Source of the DNA: Escherichia sp. E4742
Lineage (GTDB): Bacteria > Pseudomonadota > Gammaproteobacteria > Enterobacterales > Enterobacteriaceae
DNA length: 64,000 bases
Direction of reading: 5' to 3'
Assembly (NCBI RefSeq): GCF_005843885.1
Contig: NZ_CP040443.1
Coordinates: 2,914,001 to 2,978,000, forward strand
Made by a program: the position numbers and the translations under genes. This document shows, in pieces, positions 7,526-15,045 of this stretch; position 1 is the stretch's first letter, and every line of letters begins with the position of its first letter. The notes beneath the pieces were generated by a model that saw only the letters and a list, made by a program, of their open reading frames with translations, did no database searches and was not told where the DNA came from.

Positions 7526-8797
7526 TTATACCAGGAACAGTGAGATTGCCGGGATATACGTGACCAGCAACAGCATTAGCAACAGGGCTACCAGTAGTGG
7601 CAGAGATTGCTTAAAGAAATTTCCCACAGAAACTTGCGTGATGTTACACACCAGCAGCATCACGGTGCCCACTGGCGGAGTGAGTGCGCCAATCGACAGG
7701 TTGAAGATCATGATGATGCCGAAATGCACCGGATCGATACCAAAGTGCTCTACCACTGGTTTCAGTAGCGGCACCAGGATCACCAGAATGGCGTTTCCTT
7801 CCAGAAACATTCCCAACGTTAAAAGCAATACGTTGATAATCAAAAGGAACATATATTTGTTTTCAGTCAGCGAAGTGACGAAATTCGCCACCGCGACGCC
7901 AGCATGTTCCATTGAGAAAATCCAACCCAGTGCGGCACTGGCCATAATCACCAGCATTACCGATGCTGTGGCGCGTGCGGTTTCACCCAGTGCTTTAACC
8001 ACTTGAGAAACCTTCATTTCACGGTAGATGAAAAAGCCAATCGCCAGAACGATTAATACCGCTGCGGCGCCCGCTTCTGTCGGGGTGAAGATATTCGCCC
8101 GAATGCCTCCTACTACGGCAAAAATCAGAAACAGCGCAGGCCACGCCTGACCGAGAGAGAACACCACTTCTTTGCCAGTTGGCCAGCTTTCACGGGAGGG
8201 TTTGGCGTTAGTTGTGCGGGCGACCAGGTAGACGGTAAACATCAGTACCACTGCGCACAGCAAACCGGGAACAAGACCGGCAATAAACATTTTGCCGATG
8301 GAGACGTCAGCGACCAGGCCGTAAATAATCAACGCAATTCCCGGCGGTATGATTGGCGTGACTAACGAACCACCGGCGGTAATTGCGGCGGCAAAGGCAC
8401 GGTTGTAACCCATGCGTTCCATTTCCGGCACCATCATACGCGATAGCATTGCAGCATCTGCAAGGTTAGAGGCGCTAACACCGCCCATCATGGTGCTGAC
8501 GAGAATGTTCGCTATGCCCAGACCACCACGCATTTTCCCCACCAGAACGTTGGCAATTTGTAAAATGCGTTCTGCAATGCCGGTGTAGCTCATTAGCGTA
8601 CCCAGCAAAATAAAAAACGGAATTGCCAGTAGTGAAGGACTTTGCGTCGGGGCGATTAGTCTCTGGACAGCAATTTCGATCGGCACGCTGGAGAAGAATA
8701 AAAAGTAAGCGATGATACCAATAAACATCGCCAGATAGACTCGAATGTTAAGAAACAAACAGACGATCATGAGCGGGATAATTAATAACCAGGTCAT
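7526..8797 (-). CDS. TRAP transporter large permease (DctM family)
   Basis: A 423-residue, almost entirely hydrophobic protein with about 12 membrane segments. It is the large subunit of a tripartite ATP-independent periplasmic transporter, which forms the Na+-coupled translocation path for organic acids. DctM-type features include GGVSASNLADAAMLSRMMVPEM and GSLVTPIIPPGIALIIYG. Its start overlaps the stop of the small permease gene by 4 bp (ATGA), so translation is coupled. It is the last gene of a minus-strand operon: binding protein, small permease, large permease. In K-12 this place is held by the MFS carrier gene lgoT, so a sugar-acid substrate is likely but unproven. Confidence 0.92.
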   Translation of the reverse strand: MTWLLIIPLMIVCLFLNIRVYLAMFIGIIAYFLFFSSVPIEIAVQRLIAPTQSPSLLAIPFFILLGTLMSYTGIAERILQIANVLVGKMRGGLGIANILVSTMMGGVSASNLADAAMLSRMMVPEMERMGYNRAFAAAITAGGSLVTPIIPPGIALIIYGLVADVSIGKMFIAGLVPGLLCAVVLMFTVYLVARTTNAKPSRESWPTGKEVVFSLGQAWPALFLIFAVVGGIRANIFTPTEAGAAAVLIVLAIGFFIYREMKVSQVVKALGETARATASVMLVIMASAALGWIFSMEHAGVAVANFVTSLTENKYMFLLIINVLLLTLGMFLEGNAILVILVPLLKPVVEHFGIDPVHFGIIMIFNLSIGALTPPVGTVMLLVCNITQVSVGNFFKQSLPLLVALLLMLLLVTYIPAISLFLV

Positions 8798-9267
8798 TGT
8801 TTTTCGTCTCCGCTATGGGGGGGCTTTATATCGGTGATTAGCCAGTAAAGGGTATAGAGAGCCGTTGCCAGCGCCCCGACAGGGACCGCCAGATCGATCC
8901 AAAACCAGGAAACTTTCAGTATTTGTGTCACTTTGAACTGCGCCATTTCTGCCAGCCGGTAGCCCAGCCAGGCCATATAAAGCAGTACTCCGAGGGAGAG
9001 AAGGGCAACCAGAACGGCAATCACTCGCCTGATAGTTGCAGGCAGCATATCCATTACAAAAGGAATGGTCAGATGTGCGCGGTCACGTTCTGCCACGATA
9101 CCGCCTAACATCACTACCCAAATCATCAGCATCCCGGACATCTCTTCTGTCCACTGAATTGGTTGGCCGATGAAATAGCGCATAAATACTGCTCCAATTG
9201 TCATCACAACCAGGATAAATAGCGCAAAGGCAGCGCTAAACTCTGCCAGTTTGCCGAAAAAACGCAT
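8794..9267 (-). CDS. TRAP transporter small permease (DctQ family)
   Basis: A 157-residue protein with four predicted membrane segments, typical of DctQ. The family mark is the region after the second helix, PIQWTEEMSGMLMIWVVMLG, followed by ERDRAHL. It pairs with the large permease in the inner membrane. It lies 62 bp after the binding-protein gene and overlaps the large permease gene by 4 bp. A good AGGAGG precedes the ATG at 9267. Confidence 0.92.
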   Translation of the reverse strand: MRFFGKLAEFSAAFALFILVVMTIGAVFMRYFIGQPIQWTEEMSGMLMIWVVMLGGIVAERDRAHLTIPFVMDMLPATIRRVIAVLVALLSLGVLLYMAWLGYRLAEMAQFKVTQILKVSWFWIDLAVPVGALATALYTLYWLITDIKPPHSGDEKQ

Positions 9268-9329
9268 GAAACCTCCTGTCAGGGCTTGTCCTGCTTTCGT
9301 GAAAAAAGCAGGACGATTAGCATCGATAT

Positions 9330-10301
9330 TTATTTCAGTTGTTGTTGAATGGTTTCATAGAGGCCTGGTGTCCACTCTGGGAACTGTGAGTAAACTTCGT
9401 GGGCTTTCTTACGGAATGGTTCGGTATCAGGATAGATAACCTCTACACCGGCAGCTTGCATGGTTTTCAACATTTCTGCATCGCGCTCAAGAGTGAGCTT
9501 CTGGCTGTAGAGCCCAGCTTCATAACCAGTCTGGTGAATCATTTCCAGTTGTTCCGGGGTTAGGGTGCTAAAGAAAGCTTCGCCACCAATCCAGACGGAT
9601 GTGTTGGTCAGGTAGTTCACCATCGTCAGGTATTTCGCCTGCTCATAAAGTTTTTGCCCTTGCAGGACAGAAATTGGGTTTTCTACTCCGTCAATAACGC
9701 CCTGGGTTAATGCAGGATAAACTTCACCTAATGGCATTGGGGTTGGCGTTGCCCCCATTGCCTGAATAGCTTTTATTTGCATAACGTTATTAGGTACGCG
9801 AATTTTTAATCCCGCGAGGTCTTCAACAGTGCGAATGGGTTTTTTAGAAATGATCTGCCGAGTACCATACAGATAATTATTCATAACCACGTGAATGCCT
9901 TTTTTCTTCAGGCTTTCATTTTTCTGCTTGAACCAGTCGCTTTCATATATTTTGAACAGTTTTTGCGGATCGTCGGTTAAATAGGGGCCGAACAGAATAC
10001 CCAAATCCGGTTCATAATCAGCGAGGAATGCCACATCGCTCAGGGTAATAACATTCATCCCCATCATGGCTTGTTCAGTAACATCCTGTTTTGACCCCAA
10101 TTGTGAACTGGGATAAAGCGCCAGTGTTATTTCACCACCACTTTTTTTATTCAATAGATCTGCCCAGTAATGCATGACCACATCCAGTGGTTCGCCAGGG
10201 TTATTTTCATAGGCAACTTTTATCGAAATCGGTTTTGCCTGAATCATTGACGGTAAGAAAAGGGTACTGACAGTAATTAACATTGCTATTATTTTACTCA
10301 T
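9330..10301 (-). CDS. TRAP transporter periplasmic solute-binding protein (DctP family)
   Basis: Extracytoplasmic receptor that delivers a carboxylate substrate to the TRAP permeases. A signal peptide of about 23 residues ends at MIQAKP. The DctP signature follows: LAGLKIRVPNNVMQIKAIQAMGA in two overlapping parts, including the conserved arginine that grips the substrate carboxylate, and then EVYPALTQGVIDGVENP. I choose the ATG at 10301 (323 residues). The in-frame ATG at 10310 lies only 1 nt after GGAG, too close for use. It resembles the DctP group that carries C4-dicarboxylates and sugar acids. The neighbouring lgoR and lgoD favour a sugar acid such as L-galactonate; that is inference. Confidence 0.9.
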   Translation of the reverse strand: MSKIIAMLITVSTLFLPSMIQAKPISIKVAYENNPGEPLDVVMHYWADLLNKKSGGEITLALYPSSQLGSKQDVTEQAMMGMNVITLSDVAFLADYEPDLGILFGPYLTDDPQKLFKIYESDWFKQKNESLKKKGIHVVMNNYLYGTRQIISKKPIRTVEDLAGLKIRVPNNVMQIKAIQAMGATPTPMPLGEVYPALTQGVIDGVENPISVLQGQKLYEQAKYLTMVNYLTNTSVWIGGEAFFSTLTPEQLEMIHQTGYEAGLYSQKLTLERDAEMLKTMQAAGVEVIYPDTEPFRKKAHEVYSQFPEWTPGLYETIQQQLK

Positions 10302-11034
10302 ATTCCACATACTCCATGCTATAGAATAAATAACTCCAATATTACTATCTGGAGACTGGAGAGAAACACCATGAAAAGGTTGTCGTCTTTTTGGAAAGTA
10401 GCCAGCGAATAGACTGACTGCTGTAAATATTTCGTGAATTCGTGCACTTGGTATGACTTTGCTGTTTTTAATCGGTTTTTAATATGACTTTATTGTATAT
10501 TCTTAAGTTATGAAATGCCTGGTGAGTAATGGTCTGTTTTCAGATAGATAAGAGTTTTTTTAGTATGACCGTGGTTAATGTATTTGTTGCGATTTTATAG
10601 TGTGACGGTGAAACTATTATTTCGCAAAGAATGATTTTTTATAATTTGTTGATGATTGTTTAAATTGATAATATGATGAAATGAACTTTTCAGTTGACGG
10701 TGTATGGCGATCTCTTTAAATTTGTTACGTGTGGAATAAATATATTTGCGTCGGTTATGTTTTTGTCAGGTGTTGAAAATGAAAAAATGTTCATATCTGT
10801 CTGGGATATATAGATAAAAATGATTTTGTGGTTGTGTGTACGAAGGATGGTAAATCATATTCATTCGCGCAATGAATGAATAAACGTAAAGTAATAAGTT
10901 GGTAGGTTTTTAATCTAACCTAATGAGTAAGTGTTGCGACTAATGATTAATTGTAGGTGATAAATTAGATGTTATTCTTGTAAGGTTAGGTTGGTTATAT
11001 TCATTATTTATGCATCAGGAAGCGGGGTGATTAT
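10302..11034. other. 733-bp AT-rich gap between TRAP operon and antiporter
   Basis: Divergent control region, strongly AT-rich and with no convincing gene. It holds the 18-bp candidate LgoR site (10467-10484), a partial match to it, GGTTTTTAAT, at 10905-10914, and the short inverted pair AACCTAA / TTAGGTT near 10917 and 10985. The length and base composition suggest horizontal origin and probable H-NS binding. Confidence 0.5.
10467..10484 (-). promoter_or_regulatory. candidate LgoR operator upstream of the TRAP operon
   Basis: Read on the minus strand this is TATTAAAAACCGATTAAA, identical over all 18 bases to 13775-13792 in the lgoR-lgoD intergenic region. It lies 166 bp upstream of the solute-binding protein start. 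A chance 18-base match in exactly these two control regions is very unlikely, so both are probably bound by LgoR. Confidence 0.7.
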
Positions 11035-12687
11035 ATGGAAATACTTTTAACGATTTTGATTCTTACTCTGGTTGTCTCATTAACCAGCGTGCTGACGCGA
11101 ATTTCTCCCATCCAGATTCCACTTCCTTTAATCCAGATTGCCGCTGGTGCTGTACTGGCCCAGCCCATATTTGGTCTGCACGTGGAATTCAATCCTGAAC
11201 TTTTTCTCTTATTGTTTATACCCCCATTGTTGTTTGCTGAAAGCTCAAAAATACAACCTAAAGAATTGATCAAGCACAGTCGGGAAATTGTCAGCCTGGC
11301 GCTTGCGTTGGTGCTAATCACTATTTTTGGTGTCGGCTATGTGATTCATTTGCTATTACCGAATGTGCCGCTCATCGCTGCTTTCGCATTAGCCGCCGTG
11401 TTGTCACCTACCGATGCCGTGGCGTTGCTAGGGATTGTCGGGAAAGGGCGTATTAGCAAAAACATCCAGGAAGTGCTTGAAGGCGAAGCGTTGATGAATG
11501 ATGCCTCCGGACTGGTGGCGTTGAAATTTGCTGTTGCAGTAACGATGGGGACGATGGAATTCAGCGTCCATGGCGCAACCATTGCGTTTTTTGTCGTCGC
11601 GTTGGGCGGTATTGCTGTGGGGATCGCTGTTACCTGGTTATATGGCAAAGGACTGCTGCTGATCAGCCGATATGCTCACGATGAACCTTCCATTCAGATT
11701 GTATTGATGCTTCTGTTGCCGTTTATTGTTTATCTGTTTGCGGAACATTTTGGCTTATCTGGCATTCTTGCTGCTGTTGCCGCGGGATTAACAACCAGTC
11801 GCATTGGCGTAGTCCACCACGCGCCTATTCGTCTGAGAATTAAAGCTAAAAGTAGTTGGTCGATGCTTGAATATGTCTTTAACGGCATGGTGTTCCTGAT
11901 TTTAGGCTTACAACTTCCAGGCATTATTTCGGAATCACTGATCCGTGCAGAAAACGATCCACTGGTGGATACCGGCTCGCTGCTCCTTGATATCATTTGG
12001 ATCTATCTGGCGTTAATGGTTGTGCGCCTGGGCTGGCTTTGGCTGATGCGTCTGTATAGCCGTAAACGGTCCGGCAAACATCCGATGCTGTTTGCTGGAT
12101 ATAAAACGCGTCATATGCTGCTGGCGACCTTTGCGGGGGTGCGCGGAGCCATCACGCTTGCGGGGGTGCTTTCTATCCCGTTAATGCTGCCGGATGGCAC
12201 ACCTTTTCCCGGACGCTACCTATTAGTTTTTCTCGCCACTGGCGTGATCCTCTTTTCATTAGTCTGCGGCATTATTATTCTGCCGTTACTATTGGGGAAA
12301 AATATGGGGATTTTCGGCGATAATCGACAAAAAGAAGAGGAAGCTGCCGATCTGTTTATGTCCAAAATGGCTATACTGAGCGTGCAAAAGACCCAACAGC
12401 GTTTGCTACGCACCAGTACGGAAAACCTTGACAACGATCTGATTGTGGAAACGGGGGCCAGATTTATCGATTATATGCGGTGTAATGAAGATGATATGTC
12501 ATCTAATGATAATTCCCTACATATGCAGCGTGCGAAGCTGGAAAGAACATTTAATCTGGCAGCGTTAAATGCTAAACGTGCGGCTATTTACCAGATGCGC
12601 GCAAGGCAAGAAGTCAGTGATGAAACACTGGCAAAAATAGTCAGTGAATTAGATGTGCTGGAAACTTTAATCATGGATAGTCGATAA
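11035..12687 (+). CDS. Na+/H+ antiporter, CPA1 family (YjcE-like)
   Basis: A 550-residue inner-membrane cation/proton exchanger. The membrane domain (about 1-420) has the CPA1 marks LSPTDAVAL (Asp127) and GEALMNDASGL (Asn155-Asp156, the ND pair). A roughly 130-residue hydrophilic tail follows. It closely resembles E. coli YjcE (549 residues) from memory, but at this locus it is an extra paralogue. The ATG at 11035 follows GGGGTGA. It is transcribed away from the TRAP operon and convergent to lgoR. Because TRAP transporters use Na+, an adjacent Na+ extruder could maintain the driving gradient; that link is inference. Confidence 0.9.
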   Translation: MEILLTILILTLVVSLTSVLTRISPIQIPLPLIQIAAGAVLAQPIFGLHVEFNPELFLLLFIPPLLFAESSKIQPKELIKHSREIVSLALALVLITIFGVGYVIHLLLPNVPLIAAFALAAVLSPTDAVALLGIVGKGRISKNIQEVLEGEALMNDASGLVALKFAVAVTMGTMEFSVHGATIAFFVVALGGIAVGIAVTWLYGKGLLLISRYAHDEPSIQIVLMLLLPFIVYLFAEHFGLSGILAAVAAGLTTSRIGVVHHAPIRLRIKAKSSWSMLEYVFNGMVFLILGLQLPGIISESLIRAENDPLVDTGSLLLDIIWIYLALMVVRLGWLWLMRLYSRKRSGKHPMLFAGYKTRHMLLATFAGVRGAITLAGVLSIPLMLPDGTPFPGRYLLVFLATGVILFSLVCGIIILPLLLGKNMGIFGDNRQKEEEAADLFMSKMAILSVQKTQQRLLRTSTENLDNDLIVETGARFIDYMRCNEDDMSSNDNSLHMQRAKLERTFNLAALNAKRAAIYQMRARQEVSDETLAKIVSELDVLETLIMDSR

Positions 12688-12713
12688 TTTTAATCATGGC
12701 TGTAATAATGGAT

Positions 12714-12750
12714 TAAATGATGCTGATAATATTGGTTTTAGCATCATTTA
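12714..12750. terminator. bidirectional terminator between antiporter gene and lgoR
   Basis: TAAATGATGCT (12714-12724) and AGCATCATTTA (12740-12750) form a perfect 11-bp stem with a 15-nt loop. A/T-rich flanks on both sides fit termination of the two convergent genes. Confidence 0.65.
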
Positions 12751-12836
12751 ATTATCTATTAATGATAATTATAATATTTAGCTGGGTTAATAATGTGTTG
12801 ATGTAATGTTGTGATATTAATCCAGAGTCAATGTTT

Positions 12837-13757
12837 TTAAACGGTACTTAATTTATCGCGATGTTGCCTGATAGAGCGAATCATTGACTGTTTCGCTGTA
12901 TCAAGATGATTACGTAGCGCGAATATCGCGTCTAAATCGCTACGGCAAATCAGGGCACTGAGGATGGTCATATGTTCATCAACAGCAATGATATTACGCT
13001 GTTTAAGATCGCTTTCCTCCCATTGATAGTGAAAATGAAAGATGACAGATATGATTTCAAGTGATTGATTAAAAAAGATATTGTCAGCAGCGGATAACAA
13101 CATGGCATGAAAATCCCGGTCTAACTGCGAAAACATCCGGAAGTTACTGCCAATGCTGTCACGTAGTATCCGGTGGCGCTCAAGCATGGTTTTCGCTTGC
13201 AGCCAGCGGGGATCATCATCGGGAAGGTTGAGAAAGTGCTGGAGTGAGTGTGTCTCCAGCATTTCGCGCAGTTCAAACAGTTGCTCGGCATAGGATTGAT
13301 CGAACTGCTTCATGCTCCACTGACCGCGCTTTTCGCTTTGAATAAGATTATACCGACCGAATTTTAAAAGATATTCTCGTACCACGACTGGGCTGACGCC
13401 TGCTGCCCGCGCAAGTTGGAGTTCGGAAAAACTCTCCCCGGCGCGTAAATGTCGCTGGTTAATCATGGTGAAAAATGCCTGCTCGAAAATGTGGTTTTGC
13501 TCTGTAAGCGAGGCTGCGATGCAATCAAATCCATCGTTCTGCTCGGGTTTGCGGGCGACAACATAATCCTTTCCCACCTGGGTAAGCACGCCGCATTCGC
13601 TTAAATGTTGGAGTATGTGGCGTACCGTGGTGCGACTAATGTTATACATCTCTGCCAGTCCATTTTGCGAAGGCAGTGGGGAAGGAATATTTCCCCGAGC
13701 CAGATCTTCAATCACCTGGTTTATGACGTTATGACGTAAATTCTGCGAACGGCTCAT
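12837..13757 (-). CDS. lgoR: GntR-family regulator of L-galactonate genes
   Basis: A 306-residue regulator close to K-12 LgoR (YjjM). It is unusual for a FadR-type GntR protein in having two winged-helix segments: one at the N-terminus (about 5-70, SQNGLAEMYNISRTTVRHIL) and one at about 90-150 (SELQLARAAGVSPVVVREYL). An all-alpha FCD ligand domain follows (about 160-295). It is known to be required for growth on L-galactonate in K-12. Divergent from lgoD, with the 18-bp candidate operator only 18 bp upstream of its start codon. Confidence 0.93.
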   Translation of the reverse strand: MSRSQNLRHNVINQVIEDLARGNIPSPLPSQNGLAEMYNISRTTVRHILQHLSECGVLTQVGKDYVVARKPEQNDGFDCIAASLTEQNHIFEQAFFTMINQRHLRAGESFSELQLARAAGVSPVVVREYLLKFGRYNLIQSEKRGQWSMKQFDQSYAEQLFELREMLETHSLQHFLNLPDDDPRWLQAKTMLERHRILRDSIGSNFRMFSQLDRDFHAMLLSAADNIFFNQSLEIISVIFHFHYQWEESDLKQRNIIAVDEHMTILSALICRSDLDAIFALRNHLDTAKQSMIRSIRQHRDKLSTV

Positions 13758-13774
13758 TGTTCCCTCCGGTACGG

Positions 13775-13792
13775 TATTAAAAACCGATTAAA
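13775..13792 (+). promoter_or_regulatory. candidate LgoR operator between lgoR and lgoD
   Basis: TATTAAAAACCGATTAAA, identical to the minus-strand sequence at 10467-10484 upstream of the TRAP operon. It sits 18 bp upstream of the lgoR start codon and about 104 bp before lgoD, suited to autoregulation and to control of lgoD. Confidence 0.7.
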
Positions 13793-13895
13793 GACACTTT
13801 TATGCGTGTTCTTCTGCATATTTTATGGGCAAATTCAGTCGTTCTTATAAATTCGACGATATCTGGAAGTAATAAAATAAAAGGAGCGGTGAATC

Positions 13896-14918
13896 ATGTC
13901 TACAATGAAAATCTTAATTTGTCAGGAAATAAAGAAATTAGTTTGGGAAGTCCGGGCAAGGCCGGCACCAGGAGACAACGAAGCATTAATTAAAATTAAA
14001 GTCGTCGGAATTTGTGGTACGGATATTCATGCCTGGGCAGGTAATCAACCATTTTTTAGTTATCCACGCGTCTTAGGCCATGAAATATGTGGGGAAATTA
14101 TTGAATCAGGAAAAAACATTCACAATTTTAATATTGGACAGCAAGTTGCGGTAATTCCGTATATTTCTTGTCAGGAATGTCCGGCGTGTAAAAGCGGTCG
14201 CACCAATTGCTGTGAAAAAATTTCGGTCATTGGCGTGCATCAGGATGGCGGTTTTAGTGAGTATTTGAGCGTGCCAGTGGCGAACATTTTGCCTGCGGAT
14301 GGTATTGATCCGCAGGCGGCAGCGTTGATTGAACCTTTCGCTATTAGCGCTCATGCGGTTCGTCGCGCAGCAATTGCGCCTGGCGAGCAGGTGCTGGTAG
14401 TCGGGGCGGGACCAATTGGTCTGGGCGCGGCAGCAATCGCTAAAGCCGATGGCGCACAGGTGGTGGTGGCGGATACCAGTCCGGCGCGGCGTGAGCATGT
14501 GACAACGCGTCTGGAGTTGCCCGTGATGGACCCGTCAGCCGAGGATTTTGACAACCAGTTGCGGGCGCAATTTGGTGGTTCGCTGGCGCAGAAAGTGATC
14601 GACGCAACAGGTAATCAACATGCGATGAATAACGCCGTTAATCTGATTCGTCATGGAGGCACGGTAGTATTTGTTGGCCTGTTTAAAGGCGAGTTGCAGT
14701 TCTCTGATCCAGAATTCCATAAAAAAGAAACTACGATGATGGGCAGCCGAAATGCCACGCCGGAAGATTTCGCGAAAGTCGGGCGGCTGATGGCGGAAGG
14801 GAAAATTACTGCCGATATGATGTTAACCCATCGCTATCCATTCGCCACGCTGGCAGAAATCTATGAGCGCGATGTGATTAACAATCGTGAGTTGATTAAG
14901 GGCGTGATTACTTTCTGA
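13896..14918 (+). CDS. lgoD: L-galactonate 5-dehydrogenase
   Basis: Zinc-dependent medium-chain dehydrogenase that oxidises L-galactonate to D-tagaturonate, feeding the hexuronate pathway. It has 340 residues, as in K-12. Catalytic zinc ligands include Cys40 (GICGTD) and His62-Glu63 (LGHE). The structural zinc cysteines are in SCQECPACKSGRTNCC (92, 95, 98 and 105/106). The Rossmann motif GAGPIG is at 170-175. AAGGAG at 13881-13886 sets the start. The first 95 or so residues differ from the K-12 protein as I recall it far more than the rest, hinting at a recombination junction inside the gene. Confidence 0.95.
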   Translation: MSTMKILICQEIKKLVWEVRARPAPGDNEALIKIKVVGICGTDIHAWAGNQPFFSYPRVLGHEICGEIIESGKNIHNFNIGQQVAVIPYISCQECPACKSGRTNCCEKISVIGVHQDGGFSEYLSVPVANILPADGIDPQAAALIEPFAISAHAVRRAAIAPGEQVLVVGAGPIGLGAAAIAKADGAQVVVADTSPARREHVTTRLELPVMDPSAEDFDNQLRAQFGGSLAQKVIDATGNQHAMNNAVNLIRHGGTVVFVGLFKGELQFSDPEFHKKETTMMGSRNATPEDFAKVGRLMAEGKITADMMLTHRYPFATLAEIYERDVINNRELIKGVITF

Positions 14919-14935
14919 TAATGCGAGTTGCCATG

Positions 14936-14970
14936 CAGCGCCCGGGGAAATGTTGGGCGCTGTTTTTTTT
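14936..14970 (+). terminator. intrinsic terminator after lgoD
   Basis: CAGCGCCC (14936-14943) pairs with GGGCGCTG (14955-14962), followed by eight T residues. Confidence 0.9.
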
Positions 14971-15006
14971 GTTTCTTAATAATGTGTTGTAAGCCGGAGA
15001 AGGCGT

Positions 15007-15031
15007 GTAGGTCGCACTTTATGCGACCTAC
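15007..15031. terminator. hairpin downstream of opgB
   Basis: GTAGGTCGCA (15007-15016) and TGCGACCTAC (15022-15031) form a perfect 10-bp stem with a 5-nt loop, 14 bp beyond the opgB stop. There is no clear U-tract on the opgB strand, so it may protect the 3' end instead of terminating. Confidence 0.45.
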
Positions 15032-15045
15032 AAATCAGTCAGTGA

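Noticed and set aside
10371..10412. A 13-codon frame with an apparent GGAGAG ribosome binding site upstream of the TRAP operon, on the opposite strand
   Set aside because: Too short and without repeated regulatory codons or an attenuator-like hairpin. A possible leader peptide for the antiporter gene, 620 bp away, is not credible on this evidence.
12837..13757. Two DNA-binding segments in LgoR considered as a gene fusion
   Set aside because: The same layout is present in the K-12 protein of nearly equal length, so it is a family feature and not a new fusion.
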